This document shows, in pieces, positions 53,586 to 63,523 of a DNA stretch of 64,000 nt; the stretch's first letter is position 1, and every line of letters starts with the position of its first letter. Position numbers and translations under genes: made by a program. The DNA is from Candidatus Neomarinimicrobiota bacterium (lineage in GTDB: Bacteria; Fidelibacterota; JAANXI01). The notes below the pieces were generated by a model. It worked only from the letters and a program-made list of their open reading frames with translations. It searched no databases and was not told the DNA's origin. Where the stretch lies: the NCBI GenBank assembly GCA_021734025.1, contig JAIPJS010000010.1, forward strand, positions 62,001 to 126,000, read 5' to 3'.

Positions 53586-55775
53586 ATGAAGCGACTTCTT
53601 GTGTGGGGCACCTTTCTGTTTTTTTTGGTAGCGAGTAATTCAGCATTCACATTTGAACATCCCAGTATTTTTATAAACGCTGAGGAAGCGAATCTTATTC
53701 AGGAAAATTCGGATAAATATTCCTTGTTTCAGGATGTTGTGCGGCGAAGCCAGCAAGCAATGGGCCAGATTATCCGGGAACCGGTTGAAGTGCCTCCTCC
53801 CGGTGAGGCTGGTGGCTATGCTCATGAGCGTCATAAGCAGAATTATCGTGACATGAAGGATGCCGGCTTGCTGTATCAGATCACTGGCAACGAAAAGTAT
53901 GCAAAATTTATTGTCCGGATGCTAGATGAGTATGCGAAGATGTATCCTGAGTTGGGCCCGCATCCATTAGCGCATAACCAGGCGCCAGGTAAACTGTTCC
54001 ATCAGATGCTGAATGAAACCGTGTGGCTGGTCAATACGAGTATTGCGTATGACTGTATTTATAACTGGCTCCCGGAAGAAAAGCGTTCCCTTTACGAGCA
54101 AAATATTTTTCGTCCCATGGCCGAATGGTTTACCGGAGAGAACGCCCACGAGTTCGATCGCATCCATAATCATGGGACCTGGTCTGTGGCATCGGTCGGT
54201 ATGATTGGGTATGTCATGGAGGATCAGGAGCTGGTCGATATGGCATTGTATGGCACGGATAAGTCCGGTAAGGGCGGGTTTCTCCGGCAATTAGACTTGC
54301 TGTTTTCCCCAGACGGATATTATATGGAGGGGCCATATTACATTCGATATGCACTTCGCCCATTTTTCTATTTTGCCGAGGCCGTCGAGCGAAATCAACC
54401 GGACCTCGAAATCTATGAATACCGGGATCAGATTCTGAGGAAGGCCATTTATGCCACGCTCCAGACGGCATTCCCGAACGGAGTATTACCCCCGATCAAC
54501 GATGCGTCTCGTACCATGGATGTGAAGGCGCCTGGCATTGTGCTTGCCACAGACTTGGCTTATACCAGATATAAAGAGGATGCACGGTTGTTAGGTGTGG
54601 TAAATTTTCAGAACGATGTTGTGCTGAATCAATCCGGCCTCGCAGTGGCAAAAGGACTGGCGGCACTGGACTCCGAACCCCGGATGGAGTGGAACAGTGT
54701 TGAATTTACGGATGGCCCGGAAGGTGACCAGGGCGGGCTCGGGATTCTCAGAACCGGCAAAGGGAAGGATCAATCTGTCTTATTAATGAAATACGGCGTA
54801 CACGGTGGCGGGCATGGGCATTTTGATAAGCTCCACTATATTTTTTACAACCAGCGCCGCGAAGTAGTAAACGATTACGGATTTGCCCGCTGGATCAATA
54901 TTGAACCAAAATTTGGTGGACGGTATCTGGACGAGAATGACTCGTACGCCGAGCAGACCATTGCACATAATACAGTGGTGGTGGATCAAACTTCGCAGAA
55001 TGAATATGAGCGTGATGAGGCAGAAGAGGTTTCCGGACACCGACACTTTTTCGATGCGAGTGATAAGGATGCCCAGTTCATGAGCGCCACCGCAAACGAT
55101 TATTATCCCGGTGTTGAAATGCAGCGCACCATGGTAATGCTGCAGGATGAGGCGTTTGACTATCCAGTGATTATAGATTTGTATCGGTTACAGAGTGATG
55201 AACAGCATGAGTACGATTTCCCCATTCATTATCGCGGGCAACTGATCAATTTTAACCTGGACTATTCTGCGCATACCGAAAAATGGTTGCCACTCGGAGG
55301 GGAATTCGGCTATCAGCATCTCTGGAATGTAGCAGAGGGAACTACGGACAGCTCCATCGCCATGACTTGGCTTGACGGCAATCGGTATTACACCTTCCAC
55401 ATGGCTGGATCGCCCGAAAGTGAGATAATTTTTAGCCGAATCGGAGCAACCGATCCCAATTTTAATCTGCGGTCCGAACCGATGTTTCTTGTTCGCAGAA
55501 CGACCAGTTCACATCTGTTCGCCTCAGTGATAGAACCTCACGGATACTTCAACGAAGCAACAGAATCTTCCGTCCAGGCCCGCCCGGCAATTGAAAAAGT
55601 CACGGTACTTGGGCATAGCGAAGAGGGTTCAGTCGTTGAGGTACTTTCTAAAAACGGCAAGAAATGGATTGTGATGGTCACGAATCAGCAAACGCCACTT
55701 GCAGGTGAGCATTCGGTAGAGTTTGGCGAGCGTCAGTTTGTCTGGAACGGGGCATATAAGGTTATATCGGAATAA
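53586..55775 (+). CDS. PL17 oligoalginate lyase (Alg17c-like)
   Basis: 729 aa exported exolytic alginate lyase that releases unsaturated uronate monomers (converting to DEH) from alginate oligomers. Signal peptide about 1-20. The N-terminal alpha-barrel carries Asn195-His196 (IHNHGTW) and Tyr252 (GPYYIRYAL); the C-terminal heparinase II/III-like beta domain carries His412, Asp430 and His461. The spacings (57 residues Asn to Tyr; 18 and 49 residues among the last three) equal those I recall for Alg17c (N201-Y258; H415-D433-H464). ATG 53586 follows GGGGGAGAG; the open frame back to 53553 lacks a signal peptide. MFS and SDR partners follow. Confidence 0.88.
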   Translation: MKRLLVWGTFLFFLVASNSAFTFEHPSIFINAEEANLIQENSDKYSLFQDVVRRSQQAMGQIIREPVEVPPPGEAGGYAHERHKQNYRDMKDAGLLYQITGNEKYAKFIVRMLDEYAKMYPELGPHPLAHNQAPGKLFHQMLNETVWLVNTSIAYDCIYNWLPEEKRSLYEQNIFRPMAEWFTGENAHEFDRIHNHGTWSVASVGMIGYVMEDQELVDMALYGTDKSGKGGFLRQLDLLFSPDGYYMEGPYYIRYALRPFFYFAEAVERNQPDLEIYEYRDQILRKAIYATLQTAFPNGVLPPINDASRTMDVKAPGIVLATDLAYTRYKEDARLLGVVNFQNDVVLNQSGLAVAKGLAALDSEPRMEWNSVEFTDGPEGDQGGLGILRTGKGKDQSVLLMKYGVHGGGHGHFDKLHYIFYNQRREVVNDYGFARWINIEPKFGGRYLDENDSYAEQTIAHNTVVVDQTSQNEYERDEAEEVSGHRHFFDASDKDAQFMSATANDYYPGVEMQRTMVMLQDEAFDYPVIIDLYRLQSDEQHEYDFPIHYRGQLINFNLDYSAHTEKWLPLGGEFGYQHLWNVAEGTTDSSIAMTWLDGNRYYTFHMAGSPESEIIFSRIGATDPNFNLRSEPMFLVRRTTSSHLFASVIEPHGYFNEATESSVQARPAIEKVTVLGHSEEGSVVEVLSKNGKKWIVMVTNQQTPLAGEHSVEFGERQFVWNGAYKVISE

Positions 55776-55840
55776 GGCCGATGAAGCATTTACTCAACTA
55801 CGTGTTTGTGAAAATTATAGTGTAAGGAGACAAACCGGTT

Positions 55841-57130
55841 ATGAAGATTAAGGGATTGCGCTGGTGGATTATAGTGCTGATTGCGATTGCTACTGTGATT
55901 AACTACATCGATCGCAGCGCACTCGGCATTATGTGGCCCGATATCCAGGAAGATTTGGGGATGACCAAGGGCGATTACGCCATTATCGTGACAATGTTCA
56001 CGATTGCATATGCGTTAAGTCAAACACTCTCCGGTAAGTTATACGACTGGATCGGTACCCGTATGGGGTTTGTGATTTCGATTGTTGTGTGGTCCCTTTC
56101 GGTGGCCGGACATGGCCTTGCAAGAGGTTTGGCTAGCTTTAGTGCCTTCCGTTTTATTATGGGGCTTGGAGAGGCTGGCAATTGGCCGGGAGCCGTGAAA
56201 TCGAATGCTGAATGGCATCCGGTGAAAGAGCGTGCGCTGGCGCAGGGAATTTTTAATTCGGGAGCCTCGATCGGTTCGATAGTGGCTCCACCCCTAGTTG
56301 CATGGTTGTTTGTATTGTATGGCTGGAAGATCACCTTCTTTATTATCGGTGCATTAGGCCTTCTATGGATTATTCCGTGGCTGGTTATCAATAAAGCGCT
56401 TCCCAAAAATCATCCATGGATATCAGACCAGGAAAGAGATTTTATCCTTGAGGGGCAAAAACTCGCAGCCGGCACCGACGATGAAGGCGTTGAAGCCGAA
56501 GAGCGCATACCGGGTTGGAGCGAAATCCTCTCCTATAAAGAGACCTGGTCTGTACTGATCTCCCGGTTTTTTCTCGATCCGATCTGGTGGATGTTCCTGT
56601 TCTGGCTTCCTATTTATCTTGCCGAATCTTTTGGGTTTGATATTAAGCAAATTGGCTATTTCGCGTGGGTACCGTATGTCGGTGCTGCTGCTGGCAGTAT
56701 CTTTGGAGGATGGTTGGCCGGACGGTTTATGGACAAAGGCTGGACCACAAATAAGGCACGGAAATGGACGATTACTTTTGGTGGCGTTCTGATGCTAGGG
56801 GCGCTTATTGGGACCTCATATGCGGTTACACCATTGTTAGCAGTCTTACTCATCGCAGTCATCCTCTTTGGGTTCCAGACGGCAATTGGAAACATCCAGA
56901 CGTTACCCAGTGATTTTTATTCGGGGGGTACAGTAGGGACGGTAGCTGGCATGGGGGGAACCACAGCAGCGATCGGTGTAATTATTACAACCAATATTGT
57001 CCCGATAATCACGCAAACCAGCTACGTTCCCTTTTTCTTGATGGGGGCGATGCTCGTACCGCTTGGCATTTTTGCAGTATATCTGTTAGGTGGCGATATC
57101 AAACGGGTTGAGCTAAAAATACAAGAATAG
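55841..57130 (+). CDS. MFS transporter, ACS (hexuronate/anion:cation symporter) type
   Basis: 429 aa with about 12 membrane helices. The first loop NYIDRSALGIMWPDIQEDLGM matches the anion:cation symporter family that includes ExuT and DEH or hexuronate carriers. A cytoplasmic central loop lies near 195-230. It follows the PL17 gene by 65 bases with TAAGGAG upstream. By position it would import unsaturated uronate or alginate monomers from the periplasm. Confidence 0.88.
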   Translation: MKIKGLRWWIIVLIAIATVINYIDRSALGIMWPDIQEDLGMTKGDYAIIVTMFTIAYALSQTLSGKLYDWIGTRMGFVISIVVWSLSVAGHGLARGLASFSAFRFIMGLGEAGNWPGAVKSNAEWHPVKERALAQGIFNSGASIGSIVAPPLVAWLFVLYGWKITFFIIGALGLLWIIPWLVINKALPKNHPWISDQERDFILEGQKLAAGTDDEGVEAEERIPGWSEILSYKETWSVLISRFFLDPIWWMFLFWLPIYLAESFGFDIKQIGYFAWVPYVGAAAGSIFGGWLAGRFMDKGWTTNKARKWTITFGGVLMLGALIGTSYAVTPLLAVLLIAVILFGFQTAIGNIQTLPSDFYSGGTVGTVAGMGGTTAAIGVIITTNIVPIITQTSYVPFFLMGAMLVPLGIFAVYLLGGDIKRVELKIQE

Positions 57131-57181
57131 AATATATATCAGGATTAAATGCAACCGAACAGAGGAAAAAGTGGAGCTACT

Positions 57182-57940
57182 ATGTGCAATGACCTACAGG
57201 AAAAAGTCGCAATTGTAACCGGTGGTGGCCGGGATATCGGACGCCACATCTGTCTCGAACTGGCGAACCGCGGAGCAAAAGTGGTTGTGAATTATCACTC
57301 AAGCAAAATGGAAGCCAACGATACAGTGAACATGATTAGAGAAAACGGCGGACAGGCCATAGCGGTCCAGGCGGATGTAACAAATCCGGACTCAATCGAA
57401 TCACTCGTGCAGCGTTCCGTAGCTGAATTTGGGAAGTCTATTCATATTCTGGTAAATAATGCCGGCGGTCTGGTGGCCAGAAAAACGATGGAAGAGATGG
57501 ATTCGGATTTTTGGGATACCGTAATGACCCTCAACCTGAAAAGCACCTTTTTGGTGACAAAACAGGTCTTATCGCATATACCAGAAGGCGGCGCTATTGT
57601 CAATCTTTCCTCCCTGGCAGCCAGGAATGGTGGGGGTGGGGGAGCAATCGCCTACAGCACGTCCAAGGGGGGGGTCCTGACCTTTACCCGGGGGCTGGCC
57701 AAAGAATTGTCAAATAGGAAAATACGAGTCAACTGTGTCTCTCCGGGGCTGATCAACACTACCTTTCACGATACGTTCACGCCGGATGATGCTAGGAGTA
57801 ACACAGCGGATTCTACGGCGGTGGGCCGCGAAGGCACTCCGGCGGAGGTGGGAAAAACCGTAGCGTTTCTGGCTTCCGATGAATCGTCCTATATCGACGG
57901 TGAATCTATCGAGATCAACGGCGGGCTGTATTTCAACTAG
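57182..57940 (+). CDS. SDR-family oxidoreductase, probable DEH reductase
   Basis: 252 aa NAD(P)-dependent short-chain dehydrogenase. TGGGRDIGR near residues 14-22 is the coenzyme site, NNAGG near 92-96 the stabilising motif, Ser near 143 and YSTSK near 157-161 the catalytic set, with PG motif after INCVSPG-like NCVSPGLINT. In alginate clusters this enzyme reduces DEH to 2-keto-3-deoxygluconate. The substrate is inferred from the lyase and transporter neighbours. ATG 57182 (GTGGAG upstream) is preferred over ATG 57149, which lacks a ribosome-binding site and family similarity for its first 11 residues. Confidence 0.85.
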   Translation: MCNDLQEKVAIVTGGGRDIGRHICLELANRGAKVVVNYHSSKMEANDTVNMIRENGGQAIAVQADVTNPDSIESLVQRSVAEFGKSIHILVNNAGGLVARKTMEEMDSDFWDTVMTLNLKSTFLVTKQVLSHIPEGGAIVNLSSLAARNGGGGGAIAYSTSKGGVLTFTRGLAKELSNRKIRVNCVSPGLINTTFHDTFTPDDARSNTADSTAVGREGTPAEVGKTVAFLASDESSYIDGESIEINGGLYFN

Positions 57941-58238
57941 AAATACACAACCGGTAGATTTTGATTCGTGTGAGGAATGATTCCGACATACCGGGAGAGT
58001 TTTCACTCGACTAAGAAAATACCAGACAGGGGGGGGCGTTGAACAAATCACTCATGGGGTTGGGCTTTTTACAGACTTCACTCAGATGGTGAGAAACGGT
58101 ACGCCAAATTTCAGACAGAGGGAATTACCAGTCAATGCGGAACCTAAATTATGGAACTGCTCGGGTTTTAAAATCCAGCATTACACCAATTTTGCCAATA
58201 ATTAAAATCGTATTGAGTGACTTTATCAGAGGTGCTGT

Positions 58239-61142
58239 ATGTTGAAAAAATTTGTTAGTGGATACTTGGGGTTGCTAGGTGCATTTATCGTTCTTGTCGG
58301 TACTGCAGGGTATGGGGCGAGCACCGGGAAAATTTCAGGAACAGTGACTGGCAGTGAAAGCGGGGCACCACTTATCGGGGCCAACGTTATTGTTACCTCA
58401 GAATGGGAAAACGGAGAAGAGGTACCATTACGGGATCCGGTAGGCGCCGCCACGGATGAGAAGGGGCAATACTTTATCTTGAATCTTGATCCTGGAAAAT
58501 ACACGATCCGTGTGGATTACGTTGGGTATACCACTGAAATCACTACTCAGGTTATCGTGAATGTAGACAGGACAACGCACCTGAATTTTTCATTAACTCC
58601 CGAAGCGATCAAGGGAGAAACGGTGACTGTGACGGGTTTCCGACGTGAAGTGGTCCAGCCGGATCTGACCGCAACCCGCAAGAGTTACAACGTTTCAGAA
58701 GTTGAAGATGAGGTAGGGGTCTCTGATATCTCAGATATTTTGGAGATGCAGTCTGGAGTAGTGGACGAACATTTCCGCGGAGGGAGAAGCGGTGAGGCAA
58801 AATATCTGCTGTCTGGTACTTCGATCGTGAATCCTTTGACAAATGACAGGGCTTTTTCTCCGGATGTCAGCGGTCTTGAAGAAGTGGAAGTCTATACCAG
58901 CGGGTTTTCTGCGGAATATGGGAATGCACAGTCCGGTGTAGTAAATATGGTTCCCAGGGAAGGAAAAAGCCGGTGGAGATCCCGGATTGAATTCGCCATC
59001 TCGAGCCCGTATTACAAAACCTGGGAGACCCGGTTTGACGCGGATAGCAGCAGGTATCAACAAGGCGGCTCCCTCTATCGAAGGCATAATCTGGATTATT
59101 TTAATGTGCTGAATGATACGTCGGAATGGTTGAAAGAAGATCCGATAAATCCGGGACATGCGCTCTTTGACCGCGGGTTTGGTTTCGGGCCGAAATACTT
59201 GCCGTTAACAGAATGGGAGAACACCTGGCCGCCGACGAGTGCGGAAGAAAAGCATGCCGATTCACTGAAAGTTGCCAACCTGGCCCGGGTTGCCTGGTTG
59301 ACGGCGAATCGATCTGTTGGGTTGGAGTATCCCGAATATAACATGGATTATGAGTTTAAGTTTAATACAGGTGGGCCAATCTCTGAGAATATGCGGCTAT
59401 TTTTCGCCGGAACACAGTCAACGGACAGAGAGGCTGTCCCCACGACTATACCGGAATGGAACCGCCAGTTTATAACCAACCTAACCTATTTCCCAGTGGA
59501 GAATGACAAACTGAGTTTCATCTTCATCCATGATCAGAGCTATGATCTGAGCGGGTTCTGGGAGCGGATTCTGTTAGAACGAGAGCTGAGTTATTCCAAA
59601 ATCAATACTACATCTCGTCAGTATGGCGCTGACTGGAAGCACATTTTCAGTAAGGCTCACTTTATGACGACCCATTTTAGTGTGCTGGATTTAACCTCAC
59701 GGGAAGATGTCGAACTAATTCAGGCCGGGGAACTAGTAAACGACTATTCCAAAAATAGCAACTGGGTGGATTACAGGGGCCCCAACCAGTTACGAGTGGG
59801 CCGGACCGAGGACCAGATGGGCACCGAATCCACCACAACGTATCAGTTTGAAACAAAAATGACTAGCCAGGTCAACCATGAAAACCTGCTTAAGGCCGGT
59901 CTGCAGGTGAATGCCTACGATGTTGATGTGAATCGTGATGAGAATCTGACCAGCCCTGGGGATTACCGGAAAGTTCAATTCGAGGAAAACCCGGTTGAGG
60001 GAGCGCTTTTTATCCAGGATAAAATCGATTTTGAAGGATTGATTGCTAACGTCGGCATGCGTATGGATTTCTATAATTTTAACACGGCGTATTATGAGGA
60101 CCGTTTCGCACCCCTGGATCGGGATGCTACCCCGAACCAGAAAACGCAACTCTTTACTCACCTGGAACCGCGGATCGGCATCTCCTTTCCGGTTTCCGAG
60201 GAAACGGTTTTCCATTTGAATTACGGATCGTTTATGCAGCGCCCGGGATTCAATTCTATTCTGTATAACCGGGTGGCCGGGACCTCGACTGATGATATTG
60301 TTGAAATGGGGAACCCGCAGTTAAAACCACAGATTACCAACGCCTATGATGTCGGAATTGTCAAATCGATTCCGTTCGGATTCTCACTCGACATCAGCGC
60401 GTACTATAAAGACGTGAAAGATTTGATTCAACGCGCATTTATCAGTGGAAATTCCGATATCTATGCGACCTACATCAACAGGGACTATGCCGATATTAAG
60501 GGATTTCATATTGATCTGGAACGTCATACGGGCAAAATAAACGGATACCTACGGTATAACTGGGAAGCTGCCACCGGAAAGAGCAGCAATGCCCTGAATG
60601 CTCCTGTGACCTATTTTAAGGATCCCAACCCGGAATTCGGATTTACTGAACTCCCCGATCCTCAGGATATTTATCTAGATTTTGACCGGACCCACAAGAT
60701 CGTCATGAAGCTGGAATACAACACCGGAGAAAATGCAGGATTCAACCTGTTTAGCGCTCATCCGCTGGGCCGGATTTCGGTTAATGCCCGGTACCGGGTG
60801 ATGTCCGGTCGTCCGTATACATGGGATCAGACCGGGAAGGGCTTGAAAATGAACAAGCGGACACCCTGGGAATATGATCTCCGGGCTCGTATCATGAAGA
60901 GAATTCCGATAAATGAGACCGATCTGGTGGTGTATGTCGAAGGGTACAATCTGTTGAATAGCCTTAAATGGGATTATAACAATACGTTCACAACAGGACA
61001 TGAGGCGTATACCCGCTGGCATACCGATCGGGAGGAAGTTCTGACCTGGAAGGAATACTCCCCATACGTCACGAGCCAGGAAATCTATCTCCTTGATAAT
61101 GAGCCACGCCATTTCCGGGTTGGGCTTGTTCTGAAATTTTAA
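58239..61142 (+). CDS. TonB-dependent receptor with carboxypeptidase-regulatory-like N-terminus
   Basis: 967 aa outer-membrane active transporter. Signal peptide about 1-26, a carboxypeptidase-D-regulatory-like domain (about 30-125: ISGTVTGSESGAPLIGANV, ITTQVIVNVDR), plug (about 140-235: EVEVYTSGFSAEYGNAQSGVVN) and a large barrel ending in Phe (LVLKF). There is no SusD-like gene beside it, so it is not a SusCD pair; instead a T9SS-tailed protein and a PorV-like protein follow. Alginate oligomer uptake is inferred from position. The 298-base gap upstream (57941-58238) holds no gene; a promoter could not be placed with confidence. Confidence 0.88.
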   Translation: MLKKFVSGYLGLLGAFIVLVGTAGYGASTGKISGTVTGSESGAPLIGANVIVTSEWENGEEVPLRDPVGAATDEKGQYFILNLDPGKYTIRVDYVGYTTEITTQVIVNVDRTTHLNFSLTPEAIKGETVTVTGFRREVVQPDLTATRKSYNVSEVEDEVGVSDISDILEMQSGVVDEHFRGGRSGEAKYLLSGTSIVNPLTNDRAFSPDVSGLEEVEVYTSGFSAEYGNAQSGVVNMVPREGKSRWRSRIEFAISSPYYKTWETRFDADSSRYQQGGSLYRRHNLDYFNVLNDTSEWLKEDPINPGHALFDRGFGFGPKYLPLTEWENTWPPTSAEEKHADSLKVANLARVAWLTANRSVGLEYPEYNMDYEFKFNTGGPISENMRLFFAGTQSTDREAVPTTIPEWNRQFITNLTYFPVENDKLSFIFIHDQSYDLSGFWERILLERELSYSKINTTSRQYGADWKHIFSKAHFMTTHFSVLDLTSREDVELIQAGELVNDYSKNSNWVDYRGPNQLRVGRTEDQMGTESTTTYQFETKMTSQVNHENLLKAGLQVNAYDVDVNRDENLTSPGDYRKVQFEENPVEGALFIQDKIDFEGLIANVGMRMDFYNFNTAYYEDRFAPLDRDATPNQKTQLFTHLEPRIGISFPVSEETVFHLNYGSFMQRPGFNSILYNRVAGTSTDDIVEMGNPQLKPQITNAYDVGIVKSIPFGFSLDISAYYKDVKDLIQRAFISGNSDIYATYINRDYADIKGFHIDLERHTGKINGYLRYNWEAATGKSSNALNAPVTYFKDPNPEFGFTELPDPQDIYLDFDRTHKIVMKLEYNTGENAGFNLFSAHPLGRISVNARYRVMSGRPYTWDQTGKGLKMNKRTPWEYDLRARIMKRIPINETDLVVYVEGYNLLNSLKWDYNNTFTTGHEAYTRWHTDREEVLTWKEYSPYVTSQEIYLLDNEPRHFRVGLVLKF

Positions 61143-61179
61143 CATGATTTTCAATTTTGCGAGTAGCGAGGGAATGTAT

Positions 61180-63510
61180 ATGTATAAGTGTCTAAAATAC
61201 AATGGTCTTCTTTTGTTAATGGTGCTTTTGGCCGGCCCCGGAATGGCCCAGGATGTTCGGTTTGAAGTTCACGACCGGGGCATGCTGCATGAAACCGTGT
61301 ATAACACCGGAGAAATCGGCCGGCCATGGCAGACTGGTGAACAGGGGAATGTCACTTCATATCCGCTCATGGAATGGCCGCGATACTCAAAAACCATTGT
61401 GAACGGGATCGAATACAGCGGGCAGCACAATCTGATGGGTGCAGGGATGTATATCGGTGCTAATCTTGATAACCTGCCTGGAGAAGAAAATCGACTATTT
61501 GCCCTGAGCGGTGCAGTCGGATCCAGTGATCCGGAAACTGTTGCCGGGCGCTGGTCATTTCCGCTCTCAATCGAGAAAATTGAAAATTATCCGGTAAATC
61601 CGGACGGGACACTAAATGATGATTACGATCCCAATGAAGCCGAACAGATCATCATTGCCGAGTGGGCTACGTCTATAGGGATAACGGTGACCCGTACTTC
61701 ACGCCAATATTCCCAGAAGGATTATGACGACTTTATCATCTATGAATATACGCTGGAATACACCGGAGATACCGACGGGACACCAGCTTCGGTGGAACGC
61801 ACGCAAACGCTGCATGATGTTATGGTCTGCTTCAATTACGGGATGGCTCCGTCGATGTATGGTTTTCAGCGGTGGTACCAAGAGTGGAAATACGAAGGCG
61901 GCATATACCGGGGAGATCTTCGGGCATACTGGGATGCCGAGTTGTGGTTGAAATTCAACCTTGATAATTATGTGAATAAAACCCAGCGGATCCTGGCGAA
62001 ACCGGAACCGGATCCGGATCTGTTTCGGGAATTTGCGGAAACCGGGAAGAATGGTGGCGGGTTGGCAAGCCCTCAGGCGCCGGGATGGGCTATGATTTAT
62101 TACGACACCACCAAGCTGGCGCCCATTGTTCCGGAGGAATTGGAGGCTAAGGCGGCGGCGCAGGGGATTGTGAATGAATCAGAGGCGGCCCGCAAGGGAC
62201 GAATTCGCACCACTTCCATCGACTCCTCAGAATACGATCCGGCCTACCATAATCATGTGATTGAAAATGAGTTGGGCACCCTGACCTGGTTTTACGAACT
62301 GGACGAAAATTACCATATGAAGCAACCGTGGACTAATAAGGTCAGCACAGGGAATGTCAACAGTCAAAAAATGATGTATGAGAAGGACCCGTTTAACCCG
62401 TCAAACCGTTGGAGCGGGGTCTATAAAACCAGCAGCAATACCTGGCCGGAGCCACCCCATCCGGAGGAAAGGTGGATAGGCCGGGCTGCCTTCAATTACC
62501 GGCAGACCTCTGATGCAGGTATGCAGCTGATGACTTTTGGTCCTTATTCCTTAGAGCATGGAGATGTTATTGAATTTTCACTCGCGGAGGTTATCGGTTA
62601 CGGATCCGATCCCGGGAAGCGGGTCGAAGGCGGTGGAGTACCAGGTGAGCCGTTAACTCAATGGTCGGCCGCACCGAACTGGAACGGCCCGGTTGTCATT
62701 AACGGAGATACCCTTACGAAGGCTTACATTGACGAATTCGGATACCCGGATTACGTGAACTCTGATGTTGTGTCGGTACAGGATGTAACTAAAAAGGCGT
62801 TTGAGGCATATCTTGGTCATCCGCCGACGCTACCGTTCTGGCCGGAGGACAACCCCAAAAATGGTGTATACACTATTCAGAATCCGGCACCACCTGCACC
62901 AGCATTGGTCATGAAAAACACACCGGATGCCAGGATCAGACTAATTTGGAAAAATGCTGTTGAGGACTTCCCATATCTCACAGATGACATTGTTCAGTAT
63001 AATGTGTACCGGGCGACCGCCGGGATGGGACCCTGGCAGCTGCTCGACAGTGTTGCTGTCGGTTCGGATAGCGCGGGGGTCTACGAATTAGTGGACGCGG
63101 ATCAATCGTTTAAAGTGGGTGACACCCGATTTTATGCCCTGTCCTCGGTTGATGCCGTCGGACGTGAAAGCGGGAAAACCAATATCGTGAACTGGCGCAA
63201 AGATGTGGCGTCTGTGGAAAAAATGACCGATGTCTATGTAGTGCCAAACCCGTTTATCGAAGAGTCCGGTTTTGAGGGGAACCCGGCCGAAAGCGTTGGA
63301 TTTTATGGTTTGCCTGAGGAGTGTATGATCAGGATATATTCGTATGCCGGGCAGCTAGTGGATAAAATTCAGCACAACGAGGCTGTCTATTCAAACAACA
63401 AAACGCTCGTGACAATTAACCACCAGGAAATGGCATCGGGTATCTATTTCTATGTGGTGACCACGCCAGACGGCGATCAGACCAGCGGAAAATTTATCAT
63501 ATTGAAGTAA
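61180..63510 (+). CDS. Large secreted protein with T9SS-type C-terminal sorting domain, function unknown
   Basis: 776 aa. ATG 61180 gives a signal peptide (about 1-23, ending GMAQ) and has GAGGGA six bases upstream; the frame opens at 61144. The bulk is beta-rich with no catalytic motif recognised. A fibronectin-like segment (RLIWKNAV...YNVYRATAGMG) lies near 585-620. The last about 90 residues (VVPNPFIEES ... QEMASGIYFYVVTTPDG ... GKFIILK) form a Por-secretion/T9SS type A tail. Downstream is a PorV-like gene, an outer-membrane T9SS component. It probably resides at the cell surface, perhaps as partner of the TonB receptor. Confidence 0.7.
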   Translation: MYKCLKYNGLLLLMVLLAGPGMAQDVRFEVHDRGMLHETVYNTGEIGRPWQTGEQGNVTSYPLMEWPRYSKTIVNGIEYSGQHNLMGAGMYIGANLDNLPGEENRLFALSGAVGSSDPETVAGRWSFPLSIEKIENYPVNPDGTLNDDYDPNEAEQIIIAEWATSIGITVTRTSRQYSQKDYDDFIIYEYTLEYTGDTDGTPASVERTQTLHDVMVCFNYGMAPSMYGFQRWYQEWKYEGGIYRGDLRAYWDAELWLKFNLDNYVNKTQRILAKPEPDPDLFREFAETGKNGGGLASPQAPGWAMIYYDTTKLAPIVPEELEAKAAAQGIVNESEAARKGRIRTTSIDSSEYDPAYHNHVIENELGTLTWFYELDENYHMKQPWTNKVSTGNVNSQKMMYEKDPFNPSNRWSGVYKTSSNTWPEPPHPEERWIGRAAFNYRQTSDAGMQLMTFGPYSLEHGDVIEFSLAEVIGYGSDPGKRVEGGGVPGEPLTQWSAAPNWNGPVVINGDTLTKAYIDEFGYPDYVNSDVVSVQDVTKKAFEAYLGHPPTLPFWPEDNPKNGVYTIQNPAPPAPALVMKNTPDARIRLIWKNAVEDFPYLTDDIVQYNVYRATAGMGPWQLLDSVAVGSDSAGVYELVDADQSFKVGDTRFYALSSVDAVGRESGKTNIVNWRKDVASVEKMTDVYVVPNPFIEESGFEGNPAESVGFYGLPEECMIRIYSYAGQLVDKIQHNEAVYSNNKTLVTINHQEMASGIYFYVVTTPDGDQTSGKFIILK

Positions 63511-63523
63511 GGCAGGGAGATTC

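Noticed and set aside
57941-58238. Possible small gene or riboswitch before the TonB receptor
   Set aside because: No frame with a ribosome-binding site and no recognisable conserved RNA fold; only a G-run (58031-58038) and AT-rich text.
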